Shown piece by piece: positions 19,497-28,475 of a stretch of DNA of 64,000 bases. Location of the stretch: contig NZ_VNJI01000028.1 in assembly GCF_007786445.1 (NCBI RefSeq), positions 23,985 through 87,984 on the forward strand, in the 5' to 3' direction. How positions within the stretch are numbered: position 1 is the first letter of the stretch; each line of letters starts with the position of its first letter. A program made the position numbers and the translations under genes. The notes under the pieces were generated by a model. It was not told the DNA's origin, did not search any database, and was given only the letters and a program-made list of their open reading frames with translations. Source of the DNA: Paenibacillus cremeus. GTDB lineage: Bacteria; Bacillota; Bacilli; Paenibacillales; NBRC-103111.

Positions 19497-20606
19497 ATGC
19501 CGTTTGTAACGATTCCCGAATCCATTGATACACCTGCCGTCATTATTGATCTGGACCGGCTGAATGCAAATCTTCGCCGGACGGCTGACCTAGCCACCAA
19601 AGCTGGCGTACGACTCAGACCGCATACGAAAACTCATAAAAGCATATGGTTAGCGGGTGAGCAGCTAAAGTATGGCGCTTCCGGTATTACGGTCGCCAAG
19701 TTAGGTGAAGCCGAAATCATGGTGGAGGGGGGAATCGACGACATCCTGATCGCTTTTCCTCTAGTCGGCCGTCAGAAGCTGGAAAGACTGGGCCAGTTGC
19801 TGAGAAGGAGTACGTTTTCCGTCAGTGTGGATAGCTATGAGGCCGCCCGAGGGTTATCGGAGCTGGGAGAGCATCTGGGCCAGCGTATTCCGCTTTATCT
19901 GGACGTAAATAGCGGTCTCGATCGTTGCGGAAAAGAGCCGGGAGAGGAGACAGCAGAGCTCGGGTTGCACATCGCCAAGCTACCTGGCATTCGGCTGGCT
20001 GCGCTCATGACCCATGCTGGTCATGCTTACGGAAAGGGTAGTGCGGAGGATTGGTTGGCAATCGCCCGCTCTGAAGCGGAAGCGCTTGTGGAAAGCCAAC
20101 GTGTGCTGCGGCGTAAAGGTGTTGAAGTAACTGAGCTCAGTGTCGGTTCGACGCCTACGTCTAAATTTATAGGGCAGCTGTCTGGGTCAGGAATTACGGA
20201 AATACGACCGGGGGCGTATGTATTTGGTGACGGTTCCCAACTGTATCCAGCAATGATCAATGAAGCCGAATGCGCGATGCGTATTGTGGCGACCGTCGTC
20301 AGTACGCCGAGGCCGGGCACGGTCATCATTGACGCCGGCTCAAAAACATTGACTAACGATACCAGTCCACACCGCTTCGGATATGGCTTTATCGCAGAGC
20401 ATCCGCAGGTGTTCATCGAGCGTCTGAGCGAGGAGCATGGTATTTTATCGGTACCGGAGAAGACGAAGTTTCGAATCGGCGATCGGTTGTCCATCATTCC
20501 AAATCATTGCTGTACGGTTGTGAATCTGCATGACCAGTTGGTTGGTTTGCGCGGGGGTGTGGTTGAGTGCATGATCAACATTGATGCGAGAGGCCAAATA
20601 ACGTAG
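19497..20606 (+). CDS. D-threonine aldolase/DSD1-family PLP enzyme
   Basis: A 369-aa fold-type III (alanine racemase-like barrel) enzyme. The cofactor lysine is in LRPHTKTHKS (about K45), barrel motifs include DVNSGLDRCG, and a C-terminal metal-binding segment NHCCTVVNLHD resembles that of D-threonine aldolase and eukaryotic-type D-serine dehydratase. These enzymes cleave D-beta-hydroxy amino acids to glycine plus an aldehyde, or dehydrate D-serine. AAAGGTGGGG precedes ATG 19497. With RidA next door, an enamine/imine-forming step is plausible. Exact substrate unknown. Confidence 0.85.
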   Translation: MPFVTIPESIDTPAVIIDLDRLNANLRRTADLATKAGVRLRPHTKTHKSIWLAGEQLKYGASGITVAKLGEAEIMVEGGIDDILIAFPLVGRQKLERLGQLLRRSTFSVSVDSYEAARGLSELGEHLGQRIPLYLDVNSGLDRCGKEPGEETAELGLHIAKLPGIRLAALMTHAGHAYGKGSAEDWLAIARSEAEALVESQRVLRRKGVEVTELSVGSTPTSKFIGQLSGSGITEIRPGAYVFGDGSQLYPAMINEAECAMRIVATVVSTPRPGTVIIDAGSKTLTNDTSPHRFGYGFIAEHPQVFIERLSEEHGILSVPEKTKFRIGDRLSIIPNHCCTVVNLHDQLVGLRGGVVECMINIDARGQIT

Positions 20607-20693
20607 ACTGCGCATTCGAAGAGCGCAAGCGGTTTGCATCATAGTAGTTCAACCCCAAAAAACGTCTACATTGCGAGTAGGGAGTGAAACTAA

Positions 20694-21086
20694 ATGTCCA
20701 TTCAGTTGCATACGAACGAAGCGCCGGAATTTCCTCTTCCTTTTTCCCAGGCTTTACGGGCTGGGGATTTCATCTTTGTTTCCGGGCAGGTAGGCGTAGA
20801 TCCGCAAACCCGGAAGGTGATAGGCGAGACCATCGAGGAACAAACGGTACAATGCCTTCGAAATATAGGGACGATCTTAAACGAAGCGGGTCTGACGTTG
20901 GACCATGTTGTGAAAATCAACGCATATCTTTTAAGAGCTGAGGATTTCCCGGGCTATAACAAGGCCTACGAAGAAATTATGAAGCGGCCGTTTCCCGCAC
21001 GCACGTCCATTGGCTGCTCCATCGGTTCTTACCTCGTTGAAATTGACGCCGTTGCTTATGCTCCTTCGGTTCGCAGTGGCGATTGA
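20694..21086 (+). CDS. RidA-family enamine/imine deaminase
   Basis: A 130-aa YjgF/YER057c/UK114-family protein: FIFVSGQVGVDP near the N-terminus, the ACLxNI-like helix as QCLRNIGTIL, and the C-terminal PARTSIGC with the arginine that holds the substrate carboxylate. It hydrolyses reactive 2-aminoacrylate-type intermediates released by PLP enzymes. Its place among several PLP enzymes supports that protective role. The ATG follows GGGAGTGAAACTAA. Length and motifs are canonical. Confidence 0.9.
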   Translation: MSIQLHTNEAPEFPLPFSQALRAGDFIFVSGQVGVDPQTRKVIGETIEEQTVQCLRNIGTILNEAGLTLDHVVKINAYLLRAEDFPGYNKAYEEIMKRPFPARTSIGCSIGSYLVEIDAVAYAPSVRSGD

Positions 21087-21152
21087 GGTTTCGGCAAAAC
21101 GGAAGAAAGAAGCACTTGATCTATGGTGTGCTTTACAAGGAGGTTATGTAAC

Positions 21153-22652
21153 ATGACAGGAACCGAACCGAAGCGCTTGACCCTCGCGGTTGCCGGTATC
21201 GTGCATGAAACGAATACGTTTGCTCCAGGTGTTTCGGGGCTCGATCGCTTTCAAAGCGAATGGACGGAGGGTCTTGCGGCATTCTCCAACAGGTATTTTG
21301 GTACTCGAACTACGATGGGCGGCGTCCTGACAGCAGCGTCAGATCTGGGCATTCAACTTGCTCCTGGCTTGTACACGGCTGCGACACCCAGCGGTATAGT
21401 CAGTGCGGAAGCAGCGGATACCTTGCTTGCCGCATTAGTTGACTCCATAGACGAAACGACGGATGGGCTGCTTCTAATTATGCATGGTGCGATGGTTTCG
21501 GAGCAGTATCAGGATTTTGAGGGAGAGTGTTTGCGCCGTTTACGGGATAAGCTTGGCAGTTACTTTCCGATTACCATGACACTTGACCTGCATGGCAATA
21601 TTAGCCCAGATATGGTAAGGCAAGCGGATGTGATTGTTGGTTACGATACCTATCCCCATATTGACATGTATGAGCGCGCAGTAGAGGCCGTCCAACTGTT
21701 GGTAAAGACCATTCGGGGCGAGGTCCGACCCGCAACCGCTTACGGTCATACCGGCATGCTCGTCGTTCCGCAAGGGATGATGACTGAACTGTCGAGCATG
21801 AAGGAGATCATGGAACGAGCGTTTGCCATTGAGGATGATCCGAAGGTTCTTAACGTGACAGTAGCTGGGGGGTTCCCTTACAGTGACGTCCCTGATGCTG
21901 GGATGTCCTTTGTCGTAACCGTAGATGAAGACCGCAGGCTAGCGGAACGGTATGCTCAGGAATTGGTGAGTTTGGCCTTGGAACGCAAGGAATCGTTTAA
22001 TGTCGTCTATGCCTCGCCGAAGAAAGCAGTGGCTGAAGCATTGGCTTGGCCAGATGGACCAGTGATTTTGGCCGAAGGCTCAGATAATGTAGGGGGCGGA
22101 GCCCCAGCTGATGCTACGCACGTGCTGGCGGAGTTAGTTGGTACCGGGCAACCCGCACTTGTCGTTATTTGTGATCCGGAAGCAGTGAAGCATGCTTATC
22201 AGGTCGGAGTGGGCGGAGACTTCGCCATGCCAACAGGTGGCAAATCCGATGGGGTGCATGGCAAGCCTGTTGCTCTGGAAGGTGTGGTCCGCGTACTGTT
22301 TGACGGACATTACAAACACATCGGTCCCTATATGACCGGTCAGCAAGCCGAGATGGGTAAATCGGCCGTTGTCCAATGCAGGAAGCTAGCGGTGATTTTG
22401 ACAGAAAAACGGGTCCCTCCATGGGATTTAGGTCATGTCATCTCGGCTGGCTTATGGCCGGAGGACTTCAAAATTATCGTAGCCAAATCTGCGATTGCCT
22501 GGCAAACGGCTTTCGGAAAGTTTGCCAAACATGCTATACACGTGGATTCTCCTGGGTGTTGCAGCGCGAATCTCCACCATTTTGACTATCGGCATGTAAG
22601 AAGGCCCATCTATCCTTTGGATTTAGCGCCAGAGCCCAGGCTTGGACCGTAG
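21153..22652 (+). CDS. M81-family metallopeptidase (MlrC-like)
   Basis: A 499-aa protein with the N-terminal DUF1485 domain (GIVHETNTFAPG, LLLIMHGAMVSE, TLDLHGNISPDM supplying likely metal ligands) and the C-terminal MlrC_C domain beginning around DGPVILAEGSDNVGGGAP. The named relative MlrC cleaves microcystin degradation products, but most homologues sit in uncharacterised catabolic clusters. ATG 21153 is preceded by AAGGAGG; the ATG 30 nt further upstream has no ribosome site. It suggests that a peptide-like or amide bond is broken in the pathway. Confidence 0.87.
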   Translation: MTGTEPKRLTLAVAGIVHETNTFAPGVSGLDRFQSEWTEGLAAFSNRYFGTRTTMGGVLTAASDLGIQLAPGLYTAATPSGIVSAEAADTLLAALVDSIDETTDGLLLIMHGAMVSEQYQDFEGECLRRLRDKLGSYFPITMTLDLHGNISPDMVRQADVIVGYDTYPHIDMYERAVEAVQLLVKTIRGEVRPATAYGHTGMLVVPQGMMTELSSMKEIMERAFAIEDDPKVLNVTVAGGFPYSDVPDAGMSFVVTVDEDRRLAERYAQELVSLALERKESFNVVYASPKKAVAEALAWPDGPVILAEGSDNVGGGAPADATHVLAELVGTGQPALVVICDPEAVKHAYQVGVGGDFAMPTGGKSDGVHGKPVALEGVVRVLFDGHYKHIGPYMTGQQAEMGKSAVVQCRKLAVILTEKRVPPWDLGHVISAGLWPEDFKIIVAKSAIAWQTAFGKFAKHAIHVDSPGCCSANLHHFDYRHVRRPIYPLDLAPEPRLGP

Positions 22653-22665
22653 AGGAGGAATGTGC

Positions 22666-23991
22666 ATGAGGACGCTAGACCAATCGAGCGCACACTACGT
22701 CGAATCACAAGTCTTTTTGGCAGGGGGCGTAGCCAGTTCACTACGAAGCGCTATGAAGCCGGTGCCACTATTTGCTGCGGAAGGCTCAGGCCCAAGGCTT
22801 CAAGATGCTGACGGTCATGAGTACATCGATTACTTGCTAGGATACGGGCCGCTGCTGCTTGGTCATGGTCATCAAGCGATAGTAAGCGGTATTCATGAAG
22901 CGCTAAAACGCGGTACCACCTTTGGCCTCCAGCATATCGGGGAAATCGAGCTCGCCCGCAGATTAACGGAGCTACTGCCCTGTGCGGAGCAGGTTGCAAT
23001 AAGCGGGTCCGGCACGGAAGCCGTTATGCTGGCGCTTAGGCTTGCCAGGGCACATACGGGCAAACGGAAAATTGTGCGCTTCCACGGACACTATCATGGG
23101 TGGGCCGACTCCATCTTTACTTCCTTCCCAAGTTCCGATATGCGACAGTCCGATTCCGTCGTATCAACAGACCTCATTTTGCCGGGAACAGGAGGCCAGA
23201 GCCAGTTAGCCTTGGAGGACATTATCTTGCTTCCATGGAACGATCCGGAAGCGCTGGAGGTCACTTTACGGCAAAATCATGGCGAGATCGCCGCAATCAT
23301 TTCTGAGCCGGTCATGTGTAACTCTGGCTGCATTTTGCCCAAACCAGGCTATCTTGAGCGGATGAGAGAGCTAACAGAAGAACTGGATATCGTCATGATT
23401 CTCGACGAGGTGATTACCGGTTTTCGGCTCGGTCTAGGCGGAGCTCACGGGAAATTTGGGCTGAAGCCGGATTTGGTTACCATTGGCAAAGCGCTCGGCG
23501 GAGGCATCGCTATCAGCGCTGTAGTAGGACGCAAGGACATCATGGATCTCATAGCCAGCGGAACGGTTAGCCACCTCGGCACATTAAATGGCAACTGTAT
23601 TGCCACTGCTGCCGCATTGGCTACAATCTCCGAGTTGTCCAAAGATGGTGGGGCGGTATATAGCCGTCTGGAGCAAACCGCATCCCAATTGGTTGAAGGA
23701 ATCCGCGGGTTGTTCGCTAAGAACGGCATTGCGGGAATTATCAACCAGGCTGGAGCTGTCTTTCACATGATGTTTACCCGTGAACTAAAGGTGGATGATT
23801 TTGCTTCATTTAATCAGAGGGATGTAGCCCGTTATGCTGAATTTGCAGCGTATCTGCTGCACGAGGGAATCCTCGTGCGCCCTAATGGCTTATGGTACGT
23901 ATCGACCGCACATGGTTTACGGGAGGTTGACGAAACGCTCGCCGCTGTGGATCGGGTATTCCAGAAGCTGCAGGGAGGAACCTCAGTATGA
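22666..23991 (+). CDS. Class III aminotransferase, glutamate-1-semialdehyde aminomutase-like
   Basis: A 441-aa fold-type I PLP enzyme: SGSGTEAVMLALRLAR, then FHGHYHGW as in glutamate-1-semialdehyde aminomutases, DEVITGFR with the cofactor Asp, and the Schiff-base lysine in TIGKALGGG. Many such proteins in catabolic clusters act as omega-aminotransferases rather than in haem synthesis. GGAGG at 22654-22658 is 7 nt from ATG 22666; an ATG at 22660 is too close and an in-frame TTG at 22642 lies in the previous gene. The stop overlaps the next start (ATGA). Confidence 0.87.
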   Translation: MRTLDQSSAHYVESQVFLAGGVASSLRSAMKPVPLFAAEGSGPRLQDADGHEYIDYLLGYGPLLLGHGHQAIVSGIHEALKRGTTFGLQHIGEIELARRLTELLPCAEQVAISGSGTEAVMLALRLARAHTGKRKIVRFHGHYHGWADSIFTSFPSSDMRQSDSVVSTDLILPGTGGQSQLALEDIILLPWNDPEALEVTLRQNHGEIAAIISEPVMCNSGCILPKPGYLERMRELTEELDIVMILDEVITGFRLGLGGAHGKFGLKPDLVTIGKALGGGIAISAVVGRKDIMDLIASGTVSHLGTLNGNCIATAAALATISELSKDGGAVYSRLEQTASQLVEGIRGLFAKNGIAGIINQAGAVFHMMFTRELKVDDFASFNQRDVARYAEFAAYLLHEGILVRPNGLWYVSTAHGLREVDETLAAVDRVFQKLQGGTSV

Positions 23992-24746
23992 GGCTAAAAC
24001 AGCAAATAGCACTGATTACTGGCGGGTCGACCGGTATCGGCAAGGCGATTGCCTTGCGGTTTGCGAAGGAAGGCGCCAAGGTGGCCATATCCGGCCGCAG
24101 CCGGGGTCTGCTGCAAGAGACAGCTGGTGAGATCGAGGCTGCCGGCGGCGAGGCCATATGGATTGAGGGCGATGTTCAATTCACAACAGATGTACGTCGT
24201 ATGGTCAGTGCGGTGTTGGAGCGCTGGGGCACATTGGATGTTCTGGTGAATAATGCGGGTATTTGTCAGCCGGCTCCCTTTCTTGAATTGGAAGAGTCGG
24301 AATGGGATCAGCATATGGACATCAATCTAAAAGGAACCTTTCTAACCGGTCAGGCAGTGGCAAAAGAGCTCGTTAAGCAAGGCAAACCAGGTTCCATCAT
24401 CAATATGTCCAGTGTCAACGGACTGGCAGCGGAAGCCAATCAGGCTCATTACAATGCCACCAAGGGAGGCATGAATCTGCTTTCCATGTCGATGGCGCTT
24501 GAGCTGGCTCCTTATCGCATTCGGGTGAATGCGTTATGTCCTGGTTTCATCGAAACACGATTAACGAAGCCGCTCATCGACAATTCCGCTGCATTCGGAC
24601 CATATTTAAATACAATCCCTATGGGAAGAGCGGGGGTGCCGGACGAAATCGCTGACGCAGCTTTGTTTCTGGCTTCAAACGACTCCCGCTATATGACCGG
24701 ACATTGTATGGTTGTAGACGGCGGTCAGTTGATCAAACTGTCTTGA
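23988..24746 (+). CDS. Classical SDR-family oxidoreductase
   Basis: A 252-aa short-chain dehydrogenase with the canonical cofactor motif TGGSTGIGKA, NNAG, catalytic Ser in NMSSVNG and YxxxK as YNATK, ending in VVDGGQL. Unlike the other three SDRs of the island it has no long insertion between Ser and Tyr, so it belongs to the classical 3-ketoacyl reductase/glucose dehydrogenase-like group. ATG 23988 overlaps the preceding stop by 4 nt. Likely an alcohol/ketone interconversion in the same pathway. Confidence 0.9.
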   Translation: MRLKQQIALITGGSTGIGKAIALRFAKEGAKVAISGRSRGLLQETAGEIEAAGGEAIWIEGDVQFTTDVRRMVSAVLERWGTLDVLVNNAGICQPAPFLELEESEWDQHMDINLKGTFLTGQAVAKELVKQGKPGSIINMSSVNGLAAEANQAHYNATKGGMNLLSMSMALELAPYRIRVNALCPGFIETRLTKPLIDNSAAFGPYLNTIPMGRAGVPDEIADAALFLASNDSRYMTGHCMVVDGGQLIKLS

Positions 24747-24806
24747 CGGGTTTTACATGCTTCTTTTTTTGGGATTGACGCAAGTGAAAAAAGGAGAGAA
24801 GTAGCC

Positions 24807-25757
24807 ATGGGAGTAAATAATCCGAAGCCCAATGCATGTTTTTCACCTATCACATTGGGAACGGTGCAGTTGGGCATACCATATGGCATTGCGAATCGGT
24901 CCGGCCAGCCGGATGAACTTCGTTCTCGAAAAATCCTGGACGCTGCCGTCGAAGGAGGAATTACCTCCTTTGACACTGCTCCCACTTACGGCAGTTCCGA
25001 GCAGATATTGGGACAATATTTTTCGGAATTTGACTCGGCGCCATTTATTATTACTAAGTGGGGATTACATCATGGGAACTCCCGATTAACCGAGGCAGAA
25101 CTGCGGGAGCAGCTTGATGATATGCTTAAGGAACGAGAGGATCGGCTGAAACGTTGTCCCATTCCGGCCCTTCTGCTGCACACCCCACTCATGTTGAAGG
25201 AATACGGTGCAGAGATCACAAGGTTACTTCGAGAACGGGTGCAGGAGGGCCGAATCGGCAAGGTGGGTGTGTCGCTTGGTGTGCATGTGGACCGTGAGCT
25301 GGATGAGTTGCGGGAGATCATTGAGGATGACTTATATTCCATCGTACAAATACCACTCAATGTTTGGGATCAGCGTCTGATTCGAGATGGGGCGCTTAAA
25401 ACGCTGCAAAGCTCGGGAAAGCTAGTACTTGCTAGAAGCGCCTATCTGCAGGGGCTATTGCTTATGGATACACAGACGCTTCCCAGGCATCTAGCGGAAG
25501 CGGCCCCTTGGCTAGCCGAGCTTCACCGGCTGGCAGAGCAGGAGGGGTTGACCGTTGCCGAATTTTGTTTTTCTTATGTCCGCTTTACTACCGGAGTGAC
25601 AAGTGTACTGATTGGGGCGGAGACGGAGGAACAGGTTCGTGAAAATTTGCAGCTCCTCCAGGTAGGACCGCTGCGAGAACAGACGCGGGAGCGTATCCAG
25701 CGGGTATTCGCCGATGTACCGGAAGAGCTTATTACGCCTGCGCTTTGGAAAGCTTGA
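24807..25757 (+). CDS. Aldo/keto reductase
   Basis: A 316-aa NADPH-dependent TIM-barrel oxidoreductase. The catalytic tetrad is visible: FDTAPTYGSSE (Asp and Tyr), IITKWG (Lys) and LLLHTPL (His). The C-terminal cofactor segment (VTSVLIGAETEEQVREN) is typical of the family. AAAAAAGGAGAG precedes ATG 24807. It belongs to the group resembling L-fucose or pyridoxal dehydrogenases, so it probably acts on a sugar aldehyde or lactol; this is inference. Confidence 0.88.
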   Translation: MGVNNPKPNACFSPITLGTVQLGIPYGIANRSGQPDELRSRKILDAAVEGGITSFDTAPTYGSSEQILGQYFSEFDSAPFIITKWGLHHGNSRLTEAELREQLDDMLKEREDRLKRCPIPALLLHTPLMLKEYGAEITRLLRERVQEGRIGKVGVSLGVHVDRELDELREIIEDDLYSIVQIPLNVWDQRLIRDGALKTLQSSGKLVLARSAYLQGLLLMDTQTLPRHLAEAAPWLAELHRLAEQEGLTVAEFCFSYVRFTTGVTSVLIGAETEEQVRENLQLLQVGPLREQTRERIQRVFADVPEELITPALWKA

Positions 25758-25785
25758 GCCCATTTGTTTCGAAAGGAGGAGCTGT

Positions 25786-26727
25786 ATGAGGCAGATTAAT
25801 CTTGCGGTGCTTGGCATGGTGGATGGTAATGGGCACCCATATTCCTGGAGCGCTATCTTTAACGGGTATGAACCGAACGTGATGGAGCAATGCCCTTATC
25901 CGGGCATCCCGCGGTATTTGGAAAAGGAACCCAAGGAACAGCTGCAACTCCATGGAGCTCGCATTACTCATATTTGGACGGACCGGCTGGAGGAGGCAAG
26001 GCACGTTGCACAAGCGTCGCTGATTCCCCATGTGGTGAATCGGCCCGAGGACGTAATCGGTCAAGTGGACGGTGTATTGATTACCACTGACATCGGCTCT
26101 GAGCATGTAGAGCGCTGCCGGCCTTTTATTGAAGCTGGTGTGCCGGTGTTTGTAGATAAGCCGCTGACGGATAACGAAAGCGATCTCATGCAATTTTCCC
26201 GTTGGGTGCGTGACGGAGCCAAACTCATGTCCTCCAGCTGTATGCGCTACTGCAAGGAGTTTATGCCGTACCGCGCCTCCATCCACGACCTGGGTGAGCT
26301 TCGGTTTTCCACGGTCACGACGTTTAAAAGCTGGGAGCGGTATGGCATTCATGCCCTGGAATCTATTTATCCGATATTAGGACCTGGATTTATTTCCGCC
26401 CAGAACAGTGGAAACAAGGAACGTAATGTTGTTTTGTTCAAGCATCGGGTTCACGGCGATGTCGTCGTGGCGGCGATGGACGATATGCATGGCGCATTCG
26501 GTCAGCTGCAGCTGTGCGGTACGAAAGGAAGCGCGTCAGCGGTACTGCAGGATACATTTTATTCTTTTAAAGCTCAGCTGCAGGCATTTGTTGGTTATTT
26601 GCAAACAGGCGAGCGTCCGTTTCCTTTTAGCGAAACGGAGGAACTGATGCGAATGCTAATCGCGGGCATTCGCAGCCGGGAGGAGAACGGCAGGGTTGTC
26701 CTGCTAGAGGAGATCGCAACGGAATAA
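25786..26727 (+). CDS. Gfo/Idh/MocA-family oxidoreductase
   Basis: About 313 aa, the fourth and shortest family member. The N-terminus (LAVLGMVDGNGHPYSW) departs from the usual GxGxxG loop and resembles a subgroup that binds cofactor differently or has partly lost it. The EKP equivalent is VFVDKPLTDN near residue 118, keeping the lysine. ATG 25786 follows AAAGGAGGAGC; an earlier in-frame start lies in the aldo/keto reductase gene. Whether it is active with NAD(P) needs testing; fold assignment is reasonable. Confidence 0.75.
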   Translation: MRQINLAVLGMVDGNGHPYSWSAIFNGYEPNVMEQCPYPGIPRYLEKEPKEQLQLHGARITHIWTDRLEEARHVAQASLIPHVVNRPEDVIGQVDGVLITTDIGSEHVERCRPFIEAGVPVFVDKPLTDNESDLMQFSRWVRDGAKLMSSSCMRYCKEFMPYRASIHDLGELRFSTVTTFKSWERYGIHALESIYPILGPGFISAQNSGNKERNVVLFKHRVHGDVVVAAMDDMHGAFGQLQLCGTKGSASAVLQDTFYSFKAQLQAFVGYLQTGERPFPFSETEELMRMLIAGIRSREENGRVVLLEEIATE

Positions 26728-26773
26728 GTTTTACAGCCCAACCATTTTTATTTGGAAGCGAGGCAATATTCCT

Positions 26774-27604
26774 ATGAGCCAGCGATATACGATGAGGCCA
26801 AGCCGAGTAATGCGAAAGCTGCGCAGCGGACAGACGGCGATTGCCCTGAAGCTGAACCTAGCCGATCCGAGAATCGCGGAGATGGCGGCAAGGTTTTCAG
26901 GAGTGGACTGTCTATGGACGGATATGGAACATGTCCCGAACGATTATGCCGTAATCGAGCGGCAGATTTGGGCGGCTAAGGCTTACGATGTGGATGTACT
27001 CGTTAGGGTTCCAAGAGGCAGCTATAGCGATCTAACCCGTCCGCTGGAGATGGATGCTGCAGGAATTATGATACCGCATATTATGAGCTTGTCCGATGCC
27101 AGACAGGTCATCCATTATACAAAATTTCATCCGGTCGGCAGAAGACCGCTGGATGGAGGCAATGCAGATGGAGCTTATTGCAATCTGGATTTAACGGACT
27201 ACATGCATCAGGCGAACGAGCAGCGATTTAACGTGCTGCAAATCGAGGATCCGGAGCCGCTTTCTGAGCTGGAAGACATTATCGCCGAGCCAGGTTTGGA
27301 TCTGATTTTCTTCGGACCGGGAGATTTCAGTCAAGGGATCGGCGCTCCCGGTGAGTGGAATCATCCTCTGATTAAGGAAACTCGTGAAACGATAGCGCGG
27401 CTTGCGCAAAAGCATGGAAAATACGCTGGCACGGTTGGCAGTACCGCCAATCTCGACGAACTGAAGGCCATGGGCTACCGGTTTGTTAGTGTGGGTGCAG
27501 ATGTCGTTGGCTTCGGTCAATATTTAAGCGGGATTGCCAAGGGGATCTCAAGCGGTACGGAAACCCCAGCTGCTGACTCGATTTATGGTTCCGCTAAAAG
27601 CTAA
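26774..27604 (+). CDS. HpcH/HpaI-family class II aldolase
   Basis: A 276-aa TIM-barrel aldolase of the HpcH/HpaI/citrate-lyase-beta family. Features include the WTDMEH stretch near residue 49 with metal/base residues, the conserved barrel segment AAGIMIPHI, and FFGPGDFSQGIG near 178. Family members cleave 4-hydroxy-2-keto acids or 2-keto-3-deoxy sugar acids to pyruvate and an aldehyde with a divalent metal. It is the second aldolase in the island, so two C-C cleavage steps or two entry routes may exist. The ribosome site GAAGCGAGG is modest. Confidence 0.85.
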   Translation: MSQRYTMRPSRVMRKLRSGQTAIALKLNLADPRIAEMAARFSGVDCLWTDMEHVPNDYAVIERQIWAAKAYDVDVLVRVPRGSYSDLTRPLEMDAAGIMIPHIMSLSDARQVIHYTKFHPVGRRPLDGGNADGAYCNLDLTDYMHQANEQRFNVLQIEDPEPLSELEDIIAEPGLDLIFFGPGDFSQGIGAPGEWNHPLIKETRETIARLAQKHGKYAGTVGSTANLDELKAMGYRFVSVGADVVGFGQYLSGIAKGISSGTETPAADSIYGSAKS

Positions 27605-27623
27605 GGTAAGGGGGAGCTAGGCA

Positions 27624-28415
27624 TTGTACACAGAGCTATTCTCTATGCACGGGAAAAGTGTAGTTATTACAGGGGGATCTGGTTATTTGGGCTCAGCTAT
27701 AGTCGAAGCGTTGCTTGAATTTGGCGCGGAGGTGACGGTTGCCGACAAAGTGTTCCGAGCCAGTCCGGCTTTGGAGCAAGGGGTTCAAGAGGGGCGGCTG
27801 AGGCATCTGGTGTGTGATGTGTCCAGCACCGAGTCGATCCGCAATATGCTGAAGCTACATCAGGCGACGAGCAGCAAGCTAGATGTTCTGATCAACTGCG
27901 CTACCTACGGAGCCGGGTACGGCCAAGGGGCGGAGCTGGAGTTTATGACCGACGAAGTATGGCATACAGGCGTGGATGGTGCGGTTGGAACAGCTTTTCG
28001 CTGCACACGTGAAGCGATCCCGTACTTGAGACAAAATGGAGGCGGCTCGATTATTAATTTTGCATCCATGTATGGTGTCGTTTCGCCGGATCCATCGATT
28101 TACGGGGATAGCGGAGCCAATAATCCACCTAATTATGGCGCCGGTAAAGCGGCCGTCGTGCAGCTTACCAAGTATTGCGCCGCCCACTTGGCCAAACATA
28201 ATATCCGTTGCAACAGCATATCGCCGGGGCCTTTCCCCAATTTGTCCATCAGCGAGAATAAAGACTTTTTGGTGCGACTCTCTGCAAAAACGATGCTAGG
28301 TCGACCGGGTAAGCCGTATGAGGTAGCTGGAGCGGTGCTTTTACTGGCATCGGACGCTTCAAGCTACATGACCGGTGCAAACCTGATGATTGATGGAGGC
28401 TGGACCGCCTGGTAA
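27624..28415 (+). CDS. SDR-family oxidoreductase
   Basis: A 263-aa SDR with cofactor motif TGGSGYLG, an NCATYG stretch in place of NNAG, catalytic Ser in NFASMYG, and YxxxK as YGAGK after an insertion (YGDSGANNPPNY), the same layout as the SDRs at 16485 and 28476. It starts at TTG 27624 with AGGGGGAG 7 nt upstream. The three SDRs look like paralogues specialised for successive or epimeric substrates. Substrate unknown. Confidence 0.85.
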   Translation: MYTELFSMHGKSVVITGGSGYLGSAIVEALLEFGAEVTVADKVFRASPALEQGVQEGRLRHLVCDVSSTESIRNMLKLHQATSSKLDVLINCATYGAGYGQGAELEFMTDEVWHTGVDGAVGTAFRCTREAIPYLRQNGGGSIINFASMYGVVSPDPSIYGDSGANNPPNYGAGKAAVVQLTKYCAAHLAKHNIRCNSISPGPFPNLSISENKDFLVRLSAKTMLGRPGKPYEVAGAVLLLASDASSYMTGANLMIDGGWTAW

Positions 28416-28475
28416 CAGGGTGTCCGCTGTGATTTGGACTCAGATAAGCATAACGTTCAGAAAGGAGGGGAAAGT